Below the pieces are notes generated by a model. That model had not been told where the DNA came from, did not search any database, and worked only from the letters and a program-made list of their open reading frames with translations. The translations under genes were made by a program, and so were the position numbers. A stretch of DNA of 64,000 nt from Paenibacillus radicibacter. GTDB lineage: Bacteria > Bacillota > Bacilli > Paenibacillales > NBRC-103111. Below, piece after piece: positions 44,864-57,100 of this stretch; positions within the stretch are counted from its first letter, which is position 1, and each line of letters begins with the position of its first letter. The DNA is taken from NCBI RefSeq assembly GCF_024721995.1, contig NZ_JANQBC010000004.1, positions 293,295-357,294 on the forward strand. The letters are read 5' to 3'.

Positions 44864-45995
44864 CTAGATTCTCCTCCCTTTTGCCTGCCCAATGATCGGC
44901 GAATGTGGTTAGCAAACTTGCTCTTGTAACGACCCCTGTAACTTTCATATCACCTGTTACAATAGGGATAATTCCTTGTTTAGCGTCATTAATATTCATT
45001 AAGGCATCTTGTGCAGTTGCCGACTGTTCCAAGTAAAAGTGCTGATCTTTAATAACTTCTCTAATGGTTGCGATCTCATTCATATGCTGTTGCAATTCAT
45101 AAGCAGATACAATTCCTTCAAAACGTCCTTGCTCATCAACCACGATTAATGTATCCGTTCGACGCTGACGCATTTGAGCGAAAGCCCTTGAAGGTACGAG
45201 GTCAGAAGAAGCTACAACAGGGTTTTGGCGCATAATGTCACTTACGGTGATAAATGCAGGGTTCTGATAAATTCGGTTCTTACCAAGGAACTCCTCAACA
45301 AAGCTATTAACGGGATTGTTCAATAACTGTTCAGGTGTATCCATCTGTATTAATTCGCCGTCTTTCATGATGGCGATGCGATCACCCATTTTTAATGCCT
45401 CATCGATATCATGTGTTACAAAAATAATCGTTTTGTTCAATGTTTTCTGTAGGCGAATAAATTCATCTTGTAATTGCTCTCTCGTAATTGGATCTAATGC
45501 CCCGAAAGGTTCATCCATCAATATAATTTGTGATTCTGCTGCAAGTGCACGTGCTACACCAACACGTTGTTGCTGACCCCCTGATAATTGTTTAGGGTAT
45601 TTATGAGCAAATTTATCTGGGTCAAGTCCAACCATTTGTAACAGCTCATGCACGCGCTCTTTCTTTTTCTCCTTGCTCCATCCCTTTAAATCAGGAATCA
45701 ATGCAATGTTGTCTGCAATCGTATAATGCGGGAAAAGTCCAACCTGTTGAATGACATAACCAATATTACGGCGCAGTTCAACCGGATTTTGCTTGGATAT
45801 GTCCTTCCCATCGATTGTAATGACCCCTTCCGTGTGATTCATGAGGCGATTCATCATTTTCATAGTTGTCGTCTTGCCACAACCACTTGGTCCAATCAAT
45901 ACAATAAACTCACCTGCTTTAATTTCAAAATTCAGAGATTTGACTGCACGATAGCCATTGGCATGCTTCTTACTTACATTCTGAAAAACGATCAT
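44820..45995 (-). CDS. opuCA: Osmoprotectant ABC transporter ATPase with CBS domains (OpuCA-like)
   Basis: 391 residues. The ATPase domain (about 1-240) has Walker A GPSGCGKTT, signature LSGGQQQR and Walker B ILMDEPFGALD. Two CBS motifs (about 255-375) follow. CBS domains of OpuCA are known to bind c-di-AMP in other Firmicutes, inhibiting uptake (family knowledge). It powers betaine/carnitine/choline import. The gene starts 206 bp after the regulator gene and has its own promoter with a palindrome downstream of it. Confidence 0.93.
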   Translation of the reverse strand: MIVFQNVSKKHANGYRAVKSLNFEIKAGEFIVLIGPSGCGKTTTMKMMNRLMNHTEGVITIDGKDISKQNPVELRRNIGYVIQQVGLFPHYTIADNIALIPDLKGWSKEKKKERVHELLQMVGLDPDKFAHKYPKQLSGGQQQRVGVARALAAESQIILMDEPFGALDPITREQLQDEFIRLQKTLNKTIIFVTHDIDEALKMGDRIAIMKDGELIQMDTPEQLLNNPVNSFVEEFLGKNRIYQNPAFITVSDIMRQNPVVASSDLVPSRAFAQMRQRRTDTLIVVDEQGRFEGIVSAYELQQHMNEIATIREVIKDQHFYLEQSATAQDALMNINDAKQGIIPIVTGDMKVTGVVTRASLLTTFADHWAGKREENLDESITVGSTNETIR

Positions 45996-46024
45996 ATAAT
46001 CTCCCCTTTCATTCTTCCAAAAAA

Positions 46025-46041
46025 CAGTAAATCATTTACTG
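46025..46041. promoter_or_regulatory. Palindrome between the opuCA promoter and start codon
   Basis: CAGTAAA-TCA-TTTACTG, a perfect 7-bp inverted repeat about 15-30 bases downstream of the -10 box. The position fits roadblock repression, most simply by the BusR-like protein next door (inference). Confidence 0.55.
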
Positions 46042-46055
46042 CTTTATTGTTGACT

Positions 46056-46084
46056 ACTATAACAAACATATTTCTAACTGACAA
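46056..46084 (-). promoter_or_regulatory. SigA-type promoter of the opuCA-CB-CC operon
   Basis: On the minus strand TTGTCA (46079-46084), 17-bp spacer and TATAGT (46056-46061). An inverted repeat ACAACC-N15-GGTTGT (46081-46107) overlaps the -35 side. Confidence 0.7.
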
Positions 46085-46151
46085 CCCCCTTTATATAAAC
46101 AGGTTGTTAGTATTAAAATGTAAATCATGTATTTTGCTATACCAAAACACA

Positions 46152-46182
46152 TCAAAAAAGCGCAGCCTGCCGCGGCTGCGCT
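46152..46182 (-). terminator. Terminator of the BusR-like gene
   Basis: AGCGCAGCC-GCGGCA-GGCTGCGCT, a perfect 9-bp GC-rich stem followed on the minus strand by T6. Confidence 0.9.
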
Positions 46183-46200
46183 CCCCTAAATTATTTGAAA

Positions 46201-46815
46201 TTAAATTGGATTAATAAATTTATTTGTACGTTGTAAAACTTCGCCATCACCAACAAGAATAAGAACATCATTCTCCTGAATAATAACGTGTGGCCCAGGA
46301 GATATCGAAATACTTGTTCCCCTGCGAAGTGCAATAATCGTTGCTCCCGTCTGCTGCCAAAACTCCAAATTACCAATCGTTTTACCAATGGCATGTGAAG
46401 TTTCTTTGACCCGAATTTCAGTTGGATTATACGGCTTCAGATTTTGCAAACGATCTGAAAAACTAATAATATCCGAAAGAATGTTTTCAAACTTATTATC
46501 GATTTTCTTTTTTTCTTCTAATAAGTTTTCAAGTTCTTCTTTCAGTGAAAATACCGACTTTAAATAACTGCTTTTCGTTATATAATCTAAGGCACGCTCA
46601 TCGGATTGTACAATAATTTCTTTCCCTTGCGAGACGGACACAATTCCTTCTTCTTTAAGGAGACCGACAGCCTTTCGAATGGTTTCAGGTGAAACATGAT
46701 ATAAGCTTGCAAGTAGCGACCTGCCTGAAATTTTACTTCCAACCGTAAACTCCCCATTCACGATCCGCTGCGCAATATCCAATGCGATAGATTTGTAGCC
46801 CGTGATTTCTTGCAC
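46201..46815 (-). CDS. busR: BusR-like GntR/RCK_C regulator of osmolyte uptake
   Basis: 204 residues: a GntR winged helix (YKSIALDIAQRIVNGEF ... VSPETIRKAVGLLKEEGIV), a coiled coil (SLKEELENLLEEKKKI) and an RCK_C/TrkA-C domain (GATIIALRRGTSISISPGPHVIIQENDVLILVG). This is the domain order of BusR, the c-di-AMP-dependent repressor of betaine transport in lactic streptococci (family knowledge), and it lies just upstream of opuCA, fitting that role. GTG 46815 is chosen: GGTAGGAG is seven bases upstream; the ATG 46845 has no ribosome site. Confidence 0.87.
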   Translation of the reverse strand: MQEITGYKSIALDIAQRIVNGEFTVGSKISGRSLLASLYHVSPETIRKAVGLLKEEGIVSVSQGKEIIVQSDERALDYITKSSYLKSVFSLKEELENLLEEKKKIDNKFENILSDIISFSDRLQNLKPYNPTEIRVKETSHAIGKTIGNLEFWQQTGATIIALRRGTSISISPGPHVIIQENDVLILVGDGEVLQRTNKFINPI

Positions 46816-46994
46816 AATCAATCTCCTACCTTCTTTTATATGCATCTATTCCCGTGCTATTATAGCAATTTTCCATACATTTGTATCCTATAGAACGACT
46901 TTTGTAAAATTTACTTTTCGTAACAAGTAATCGTATGGATTAGGCGACATCCATGATCAGTTTTATTTCTCGAATCCTCAAGTGCATATCGTTC

Positions 46995-48149
46995 TTACTT
47001 CACAGCGAATTTGTAGGTAATCGGCAGGCTTTCCAGCCCAAGCAGCACAGTACTATGAATCGGCACTAACTCCTTCACACGTATTCGCTCTAGCTGGCTC
47101 ATATGAGCAAGTAATTCAGTAATTGCTGTTTTCACTTCTAATTTTGCCAGATGAACACCAAGACAATAATGGATGCCGCTCGAGAATGCTAAATGGTTTG
47201 TATTATTTTTACGTTCAATATCGAAGGCTTCCGCGTTTTTAAATACCCGCTCGTCCCGATTCGCCGCTCCTAACCAAACGTTTATCGGTTCTCCCCTGCG
47301 AATCAAATGGCCGCCCATTTCAATGTCATGAAGAACGATGCGGAACGTTGATTGAACGGGTGAACGATACCGCAGAACTTCATCAATCACTTTGGAAACC
47401 GTATCCGAATCATCCCGAATACTTCGCATGACCTCTGGATATTCATCAAGCGTAAGCACCGTATTCGTCAATAGGTGTGCTGTTGTTTCAATGCCTCCAA
47501 TAATAAGCAAGAAGCAAAAATCAACCATTTCTCCATCGGTATATCCGCCTGTTTCTCCTTTAACAGACAGCAGTGCACTAACCAAATCGTCCTTCGGCTC
47601 CTTCCGCCGGCTATCAATCATCCATTGGAAATAGCTGCGAAGCTCTTCTTGAAGCGCTTCACTTTCGTCCTCATAAGCATCCATCCCGCCGGTAAACGAA
47701 TTATACTTCACTTCCAATTCAGACCACCTTTTAAAAGGAAGTCTATCTTCGGGGGGAACACCTAACCAGTCCGTCAGGACATGAAGAGGCAGCGGAATCG
47801 AGAGGCTTCGGACAAGATCCGTTTCTTCCTGCTCCCTCAATACACTGATTAATTCGTCCACAACTGCGGAAATGCGCGGAGCCATTCCCATGGCCATCTT
47901 GGGTGTAAACAGCTGGCTCGCCATTGAGCGATACTTCTGGTGCCGCGGGGGATCCATAAATAGGATGCTTCTCTCCTCAAATGAAACCTGAGAAGAGAAG
48001 GTGTTATGATTAGTTAGCACATGCTTTACATCCTCATATCGAAACACATTCCAAGAATGATTGATGTCTTTGTACACGGGATTCGTATCACGCATTTGCC
48101 GGTAAAGAGGGAACGGATTTAATCCGTCCCAGGTGATAGGTTGATTCAT
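46995..48149 (-). CDS. NRPS-associated cytochrome P450
   Basis: 384 residues. Heme loop FSSGIHYCLGVHLAKLE with the axial Cys; I-helix GGIETT; MDPPRHQKYRSM early motif. The start has GAGGAGG five bases before the ATG. It lies 46 bp after the NRPS thioesterase gene on the same strand, so it is probably an operon member that hydroxylates a carrier-bound amino acid, the lipid or the finished peptide; the order cannot be told. It differs from the P450 at 31942 in sequence. No ferredoxin gene is adjacent. Confidence 0.92.
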   Translation of the reverse strand: MNQPITWDGLNPFPLYRQMRDTNPVYKDINHSWNVFRYEDVKHVLTNHNTFSSQVSFEERSILFMDPPRHQKYRSMASQLFTPKMAMGMAPRISAVVDELISVLREQEETDLVRSLSIPLPLHVLTDWLGVPPEDRLPFKRWSELEVKYNSFTGGMDAYEDESEALQEELRSYFQWMIDSRRKEPKDDLVSALLSVKGETGGYTDGEMVDFCFLLIIGGIETTAHLLTNTVLTLDEYPEVMRSIRDDSDTVSKVIDEVLRYRSPVQSTFRIVLHDIEMGGHLIRRGEPINVWLGAANRDERVFKNAEAFDIERKNNTNHLAFSSGIHYCLGVHLAKLEVKTAITELLAHMSQLERIRVKELVPIHSTVLLGLESLPITYKFAVK

Positions 48150-48195
48150 GTCGTCCTCCTCATTGTAAATGGTGCACTAAGTCGTCGTCGATTTC

Positions 48196-51100
48196 CTATT
48201 CCCGATTGATGGCAAATACGGTATCCATAAGTGCACAATCAAATGTGGACGCAAGTCCCTGTAGCAGTGGTATGCGGAACATCGAGTAATGATCTCCCAC
48301 GACTTCATGGATGATAATTGGCTGAGCTGAGAGAGCACGCCATTTCATGCCCATATGTTCCACTGGACTCGTCAACGCTTGGAAGAAATCCAATCTAGCC
48401 TCTATCCGATTGGCAGCCACATAATGATCACGAGCGTAAGTTAGCGAGCGACATACATTATAAATCTTTACTAACTCAGGCAAGCTTTTGCAGTTCTCCA
48501 ACTCAGGCATATTCGCAATTAACTTCTTGTTAGACAGAAGCATCGTGAGTAGTTCTTTGCTTACTTGCTCTTTCTCTGCCCATGTTAGGAAGGTATTCCA
48601 CACTTGCTCCGAACCAGCGGTATGCTCCAATAATCTCTCTACAAGCGGCAAATGGATATAGGGTTCGAACATCTTCACTAAAAGCTCCATTTCCGCTGCA
48701 TATTCGAATGAGTTGGCTTCTACTGCGTCTACTACGTCTCCCTCCACGAACGGGGAATCGAACATCCCAATAAATCCAACCGTACAGCCCAGTTCTTCCA
48801 AACGCCGGGCAATTTCGAAGGCAATCGTCCCTCCTATACTCCATCCTGCCAAATAGTAACTGCCATCAGGTTGTATACGACGGATTTTGTCAACATACGA
48901 TCTCGCGATCTCTTCTATTGTTAACGGTGCGGGTTCATGATCCTGCAGCGAGGCAACCTTGATTGCCCAGCATTGGAAGCTATCGGACAAATATTGGCTA
49001 AACGGAACATAGGGCTCCGCTTCTCCATCCCCTGCATGAATGAAGAAGAGATGCTTGTTCTCTTCAGTGCCTTCTTTCAACAGTAGCAGCTGTTCATCCT
49101 GCTCTCTCTGTTCTGATGCTGGAAGCAACATGCTTACGAATTCAGCCAATTTGTGAACGGTCGGGCGGTTAAAGATTTCGACCAGTGGAAAATTCACCTT
49201 AAGCTCATCGAATATATCGAAAGCAAGCTTAGTGGCAAGCAGAGAATGTCCGCCAATTTCAAAGAAATTATTGTGAATCCCAATGTCATCTTTGACCAGT
49301 ATCTTCTTCCAAATCGCTAGAAGCGCCTCTTCCATTTTGTTCTTTGGTTTAGCTTCTTCGCGGAGAGGGACATGAGCCACCACCGTAGGTTCTGGCAGAG
49401 CTCGACGGTCGATTTTACCGTTTGGCGTTAAAGGCATTTTCGCTAGCGGTACAAAATAAGTGGGAACCATATATTCCGGTAAGCGCTTGGTTAGCTCTTC
49501 CCGTATTTTACTTTCCGTAATAAGAGAATCCGTCACGTAATAAGCACAAAGCGATTTTTCCCCTGCTTTCTCAAATATGAGAACAGTTGCTTCTTTCAAA
49601 GCTTGAAGCTCCAACATCCGGCTCTCTATTTCCCCCAATTCGATGCGGTGGCCCCTAATCTTAACTTGATGATCGATACGATCCATGAACTCGATATTCC
49701 CATCCGGTAAGAACCTCGCTAAATCTCCGGTTTTATAGATTAATCTGTCGGACTCCAGCGGATGCGGCACGAATTTCTCCGCTGTCATCTCCGGTAGGTT
49801 CAAGTAACCTACCGCCAATCCGTCCCCGGCAAGGCAAAGTTCCCCCGTGATGCCAATTGGCATCAACTGCCCGCCAACACCCAGAATATAGGCTTCCGTA
49901 TTGCTGAGAGGCTTGCCGATTGGAATCGTAACTGCGTCGGCAGCAATTTCGTCTACAGGATAGAACGTGGCATAAACGGTACTCTCCGTCGGTCCATACA
50001 TGTGAATGATTTTACCAGCGCCTACAGCAGCAAGAGCATTACGCACGTGATTCACGGATACGCGTTCTCCACCAAACAATATTTTTCTAAGCTGAGTTAA
50101 GCTGTCCAACCGGGTATCGACAAGAAGATTGAATAAAGCGGTTGTGACAAACATAATGGTAATTCGTTGGTCGATGAGGATTCGACTGAGCTGATGGATA
50201 TCGAGAATATCGGATTTCTGCACAACGACAAGTGTAGCTCCGTTGAGCAAAGCTCCAAAGAAGTCGAACGTAAACCCATCGAAAGCATAATTGGACAATG
50301 AAGCTACGATATCATCCTCACCGATCTCCATGTAGTTCGTTCTCTTCACGACACGGGTAACATTAGCGTGTGTCGTCATGATTCCCTTTGGTTTTCCGGT
50401 CGTGCCAGAGGTATACATCACGTAAGCGAGATCAGATCCTTCTCTAGGCACAATGACAGGTCCGGTTTCTTGCTTACCTAATTTGATTGCGTCCAACATA
50501 ACGATCTCCACCAAGGAGCCCAAGACAAACGTTGCTTGAGAGAACACGGCCTCTCGTGTCAACAAGAGACGAGTTCCACTGTCCTGAAGCATATATTGTA
50601 TACGCTCTTGCGGATACTCCGGATCAATCGGTAAGTAGGCATTTCCTGTTTTCAGAACAGCCATGATCGCCGTGATCATATCGAGCGAGCGATCCATCAG
50701 AATCGCAATGATGCCGCCTGGCTGTATTCCTTTTTCCAATAATGCACCAGCTGCTTGATTCGACTTTTCGTTAAGTTCCCGATAAGTTAACTTCTCTTCC
50801 CCGAACACGACAGCCACTCGCTCAGAAGTTTTCTCCACTTGCTCTTCAAAGAGGCTGGTTAGCGATTGATGCCTAGGATAAGCGGTCTTTGTGTTATTGA
50901 AAATCTCGCACACCTGCTGCTTCTCGTCCTCATCTATCAGTGTGATATCTGAGAGCATTTCATTAGGCCGATTTACCATGTTGTTCATAATATGTACCAA
51001 ATGTTGACCCATCCGCTCAATTGTACTTCGTTCGAATAACGCAGTGGCATATTCGATGTCGAATCGTATTCCATCTGCATTTCTTTCCTTAGCTGTCCAT

Positions 51101-54100
51101 GTCAAATCTACTTTCACCGTTTTCACATGGATATCCAATGATCGTACGGGCAGAGACATCCTTGGGAGTACGTCAGTCTCCGCACTTTGCAAAGTAAACA
51201 TGGTATCAAACAGAGGATTGCGATTGGCTTCACGGGCTGAAACTACCTTTTTCACGAGATCTTCAAAGGGATAACTTTGGTTCTCGTAAGCCTGAAGCGA
51301 GATTCTCTTCATCTCACGAATAAAGCTTAGGATCGAATGTTTGTTCGTCGGCTGACTACGAATGGCCAGCGTATTGACGAACATGCCGACAATTTTATCG
51401 AGATCAGCGTGTAATCTCCCAGCAACGGGAGTTCCCACAACGATGTCTTCTTGCCCTGTGTATACATGCAATAAGATGGTATAGCCTGCAAGCAGAACCA
51501 TATTCAACGTCGCACCTGTCTCGGTTGCTAATCTACGAAGCCCCATCGTTAAGGCTTCATCAATACTAAACTGGATGGAATCTCCTTGGTTATTGGGCAC
51601 CTTAGGACGTGGATGATCCGTCAGCAACTGAATAACAGGCAAGCTGCCAGCAAATTGACTCAACCAGTAGGCTTCTTGTTTATCCAGCTCACCTTCCGCA
51701 GTCAGCTTGTTTTGCCACACGGAATAATCCTTGTATTGAAGCGGTAACTCCGGTAAGTGTTCACCAGAATAAAGACTTCCCAATTCATCCATCAGAATAT
51801 CGTTGGATAGGCCATCGCCGATAATATGATGCATATCGAGAAGAAGAATGTGTTGATTCGGATTCACCTGTATCAGTTCTGCACGGAATAACGGAGCAAT
51901 TTCAAGATCAAAAGGCTGTACGAATGTTTTCATCGTTCCGGCCATAGCTATTTCAATGTCTGTTATATGGTTGATTGCATGCTCCAACTTGCGATAGGTT
52001 AACGCAAAGATCACCTCGTCTTCGATTCGCTGAACAGGCTCTGTATCAACCCGAATAAATGAAGTTCGAAGAGATTCATGCCGCTCTATAAGCTTCCGCA
52101 TCGCCTGTTCCATGAGGTTAATGTCCAAATTACCTTCGATAAGAAGCGCATCGGGCATATTGTAGACGATGGACGTCGGCTGCATCTGATGCAAAATAAA
52201 CATCCGCTTTTGCGCGGAAGACAACGGATAAACGTCCCTCTTTTCAACAAGATCGATTTGCGTATACACGGAAGCTTCATGGCTTCTGATAAACATCGCT
52301 TGATCTTGCAGAACCGGCAGTTTGAATACTTGAGACAATGGCATGTGAACCTGAAATTGCTGAGATACCTGCTTGACTACCGCCATCGCTTTAAGAGAAT
52401 GACCTCCAAGCTCAAAGAAATGATCTGTTCGGCTAATTCTGTCTCTGCCCAGTATGTCTTCCCAAATCTCGACAAGCTTCACTTCGATCGTATCCAGAGG
52501 CGCTGAATAGGCAGCCTCCTCGTCTGCTGTAGTACGTATGGAAATAAGAGCTTTTCTATCGATTTTTCCATTTGGCGTCAAGGGCATCTCATCCAGCTGA
52601 ATGATAACGCTTGGAACCATAAAATACGGCAGCGTCTGCGCCAAATATTGTCGCCAGAATGCGTTAGTTTGCCGATCTTCAGCTACGATATATGCGACTA
52701 ATATTTTATCGCCTTCAGAATTTTCATCCGCAAGCACGATAGCTTCGTTAATGGATTGATGCATATAGAGCTGCGCTTCAATCTCGCCCAATTCTACCCT
52801 ATACCCGCGAATCTTCACCTGTTGGTCCATTCTGCCCAAGTATTCAACATTACCGTCCGGTAGCCATCTCGCAAAATCGCCTGTCCGATACATCTTGTCT
52901 CCTGGGACAAACGGGTTAGCTACGAATTTTGCCTCCGTGAGTTCTGGTTGATTCAAATAACCTCGGGCCAATCCAACACCCGCAACATAGATCTCGCCAG
53001 GTACGCCAATAGGTTGAACTTGCCCCTGAGGCCCCAATATATAAACTTGTTTATTAGGCATTGGCTTACCTATCGGAACATTGTGGCCGCATGACTCCAT
53101 GCAGTTGTAATAAGTAGTCGTAACCGTCGCTTCCGTCGGACCGTACATGTTGTACACAAGCCGATCTGTCAAATTAGAGTAATAAGATGGCTTTACAACA
53201 TCCCCACCTGGATAGAAAAGTCTAATGGGATGACTAGGGGACAAGCGTTGATTTAATTCACTTAAAAGCAACGAAGAACAAAATAGTACTGTAATATTTT
53301 CTCGTTCTATGATAGCTTCAAGTAAATCCGTATCTAGCCCTTCTTTCTTGTTGGCAATACATACAGTGCCGCCGCATAACAGCGCTAGATACATTTCGTC
53401 AACAGCGCCGTCAAAGGAAACAGACTGTAAATGCAGTACTTTATCTTGATGATTAAGTTGAAACTGCTGAATAAAGGTATACAAATAAGCGGCCAGATTA
53501 CCATGTTCATTCATAACACCCTTTGGTTTGCCTGTTGATCCGGATGTATAAATAAAATAGGCCAAATGATGCATTTCTGAGACCACTTCTAAATTAGAGC
53601 CATCCTCCGCATACAATGCTTCCTCTGCAAGATCTAACACCGTCCCATCGTATATTCTATCCTGCAAAAATCGACTTCTCGTCAATATAATTGAAGCTTT
53701 ACTGTCTTCAAGCATGTAATCAATACGATCTTGCGGATAGTCAGGATCTATCGGGACGTATGCGCCTCCAGCCTTGAGTACGGCTAGCACGCCAACAATC
53801 ATGTCAACAGATCGTTCTTCCATGATGGCGACAATGGTTTCCGGTTTGACGCCTTTTCTACGTAACGTTCTGGCCAACCGATTGGCTTTCTCATTCAGTG
53901 CTCGATAGCTTATTTGCGTTGTGTCATACTTCAAAGCGATACAATCTGGTGTACGCTCCACCTGATTTTCGAATAACTGATGGGTGGTTTTCTCCACTGG
54001 ATAGTCTATAGACGTATCGTTAAATTCGACCAATAGACGATGCTTCTCTTGCGGCGTCAATAGATCGATTGAGGCCATTGGGAGCCCTACTTCCTTCACC

Positions 54101-57100
54101 AGTGAGGTTAACCATTGGCTGAACAAATCCTTCCAGCGTTCGATCGTTTCCCGTTTAAACAGTGCTGCTGAATATTCAAAGCTGAAGGATAAGGTGTCTT
54201 CTCCTTCTACAGCGGATAGTGTAAGTTCAAACTGCGTTACGGGATGCTCGAAGGAAAGCGGAATCATCCGCACGCCATGATCCTGACCTTCACGCTTATG
54301 GGTCAAGGTGAACATCGTGTCGAATAAAGGGTTTCGGCTCATATCCCGCTCTGCAACCCGTTTCTTAACCAACTCTTCAAATGGATAGTCCTGATTCTCA
54401 TACGCCCCGAGCAAGGTTTGTTTCACTTCTTGCAAATAAGTAGCAAACGATTTATCTGCCGCCGGGAAAGTACGGATCGCTAGCGTATTGACGAACATGC
54501 CGACGATTCCTTCTACATCGACGGATGGACGTCCCGAAATGACCGTACCCATAATCATTTCTTCCTGACCTGCCATACGAGACAGGAATGCGTTGTATGC
54601 CGAAAACAGTACCATAAACAAGGTTGCTCCCGTTTTTTGGCCGATTCTATATAAGTCTGCCGTTGTTTCACGGTCAATGGCGAATTCAACTTCGCCACCG
54701 ATGAAGCTTTGTACCGCCGGATGAGGATAATCTGTTGGCAAGCTGAGCACCGGCAATTGTCCCGAGAGAGACTCCAACCAATAGGCTTCTTGCTTGTCCA
54801 TCACTTCTGATTGCAGCATCTCCTGCTGCCAGTAAGCATAATCCTTGTACTGCAAAGGTAAAGGTTGAATCACATCACCGTTATAAAGTCTAATCAGTTC
54901 TTCCATCATTAGGTTTATGGAAACGCCATCCGAAATGATATGGTGCATATCCATAAGCAATAGGCAGCGATCCCCTGCAACTTGATATAAAGCCACTCGC
55001 CATAGTGGAGCCCGTTCCAGATCGAAGGGACGAACAAACGATTTGAGCAGGGAATGAATCTCTTCTTCCGTGGCGTCACCATACTCGAGCTTGAAACCAA
55101 CCGCTGTATGAACCCGCTGGAATGCTTCCCCATCAACCATTTCAAAAGAGGTTCGCAACGATTCATGTCTGTGCATCAACTGAGTACATGCGTTATTCAG
55201 GCGCTGCACGTCAAGCGCGCTTTCGATCAGGAAGGCAGCTGGCATATTATAGCTTTCTTCTGCACCTTCCAACTGCCGCAAAATATAGAGCCGCTTCTGT
55301 GCGGAAGAAACAGGGTACAGCTCACTTTCCGGAGCAGGAACGATCGGAGCAAAGCCGCTCTGGTGCTTGGATTGCAACAAATGGGCTAAAGCCTCAATCG
55401 TAGGAGCCTGGAATACACTAGTGAGCGATACTTCCAAATGCAGGCGTTTGTATATTCTAGCCACAAGCATCATTGCTTTTAACGAATGTCCACCCAACTC
55501 GAAAAAGTTATCCTGAATACCAATGGGCTGGGTTTCTAATAGTTCTTCCCACATCTGGACAAGCTCCTCTTCCAACGGAGTTCGGGGAGCCACTGCCCTA
55601 TTTTTGCTTCCCAACGTACCGTTAGGAATCGGCAGCAATTTCCGATCTACCTTCCCGTTAGATGTCAGAGGAATGTTGTCTAACCTAACGAAATAGGAAG
55701 GAATCATATATTGGGGTAGTAAGCTTGCCAGCGCACTTCTCACATATTCAATTGTTACGAGCTCGTCTGCGGTAAAATAGCCGCAAAGGTGCCTTACGCC
55801 ACAATCATCTGTAAATACGGTAACAACTACCTCTTCGACCCCTGCAATTAGTAACATGCCAGACTGGATTTCGGTTAATTCAATCCGATAGCCTCGAATT
55901 TTGACCTGTTCATCAGCACGTCCCACATATTCGATCCGTCCGTCAGGCAGCCATTTCGCCAAGTCCCCCGTTCTGTACATTAACGTTCCAGGCACATAGG
56001 GGTTCGCAACAAATTTGGAAGCGGTCAGCTCGGGTTGATTTCTGTACCCTCTGGTTAAGCCAGCTCCCCCAATACACAGCTCACCGACTACCCCAATCGG
56101 TGATAAACGATCATCGGCACTCAAGATGTACATCCGATTGTTGGTGATTGGACGGCCAATTGTAATCGGACGATCGAGCTGAACATTTCGAGTGATACTG
56201 CCACCAATGCTATTTTCAGTTGGGCCGTATTCATTGGTCAATTCGATGTGTCCGTACTTCAAATTATGCTGATCAACCAAGCGTTGCTGGAGAGCTTCTC
56301 CCCCTAATGTGATGAGCTTTAATGAATAGCTGTCTTCCACACTCATACACTCCATAAGCGCTGCGTACAGGCTTGGAACACACATGAAATGGGTAACGCC
56401 ATAATTGATAATCGCTTTGCGAATAACGAGCGGATCTTTGGCAACTTCGTCCTGAAGCAGAATGGAAGCTGAACCTGCCAATAATGGGGCGAAAAAGGAA
56501 GACAAGAAGCCATCAAAAGCAAAAGAAAAGAGCTGGACCATCCGATGGGAGCTATTGAATCCATATTCTCTAATTCTCCACGTTAGGTAATTCATTACGC
56601 TGCGATGCTCAACCATAACCCCTTTAGGCATGCCGGTTGTTCCCGACGTGTAGATCACATAAGCCAAATGGTTCGGAGTGACTGTCGGTTCCAGGTTTAC
56701 ACGATCTTCTGCACCAATCGGTTTCTTTTCAAGCACATCCAGATATACCATATCAATTGAAACATCCGCTTTATGCTGTAAGCCCGTTTGCGTAATGAGC
56801 CATTCAGCCCCGCTGTCGGTTAATAAATACTTTACGCGCTCGTCAGGATAAGAAGGATCAATTGGCAAATAGGCGCCACCTGCTTTTAATATCCCGAGTA
56901 ATCCAACAATCATTTCCACCGATCGCTCTACCATAATTCCGACTACACTGTCTGCTGTCACACCTTTTTCCTGTAAAACCCGAGCTAATCGGTTGGCCCT
57001 ATGGTTTAATTGCCCAAAAGTAAGCGAGGCTTCTCCACAAATGACCGCAGGATGATCTGGCTGTAGCTCAGCTTGTTCCTCGAACAAACCGTGAATGGTG

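Noticed and set aside
46860..46990. Possible terminator between the NRPS-linked P450 and busR (ATGGAT/ATCCAT stem)
   Set aside because: Only six base pairs and no T-run.
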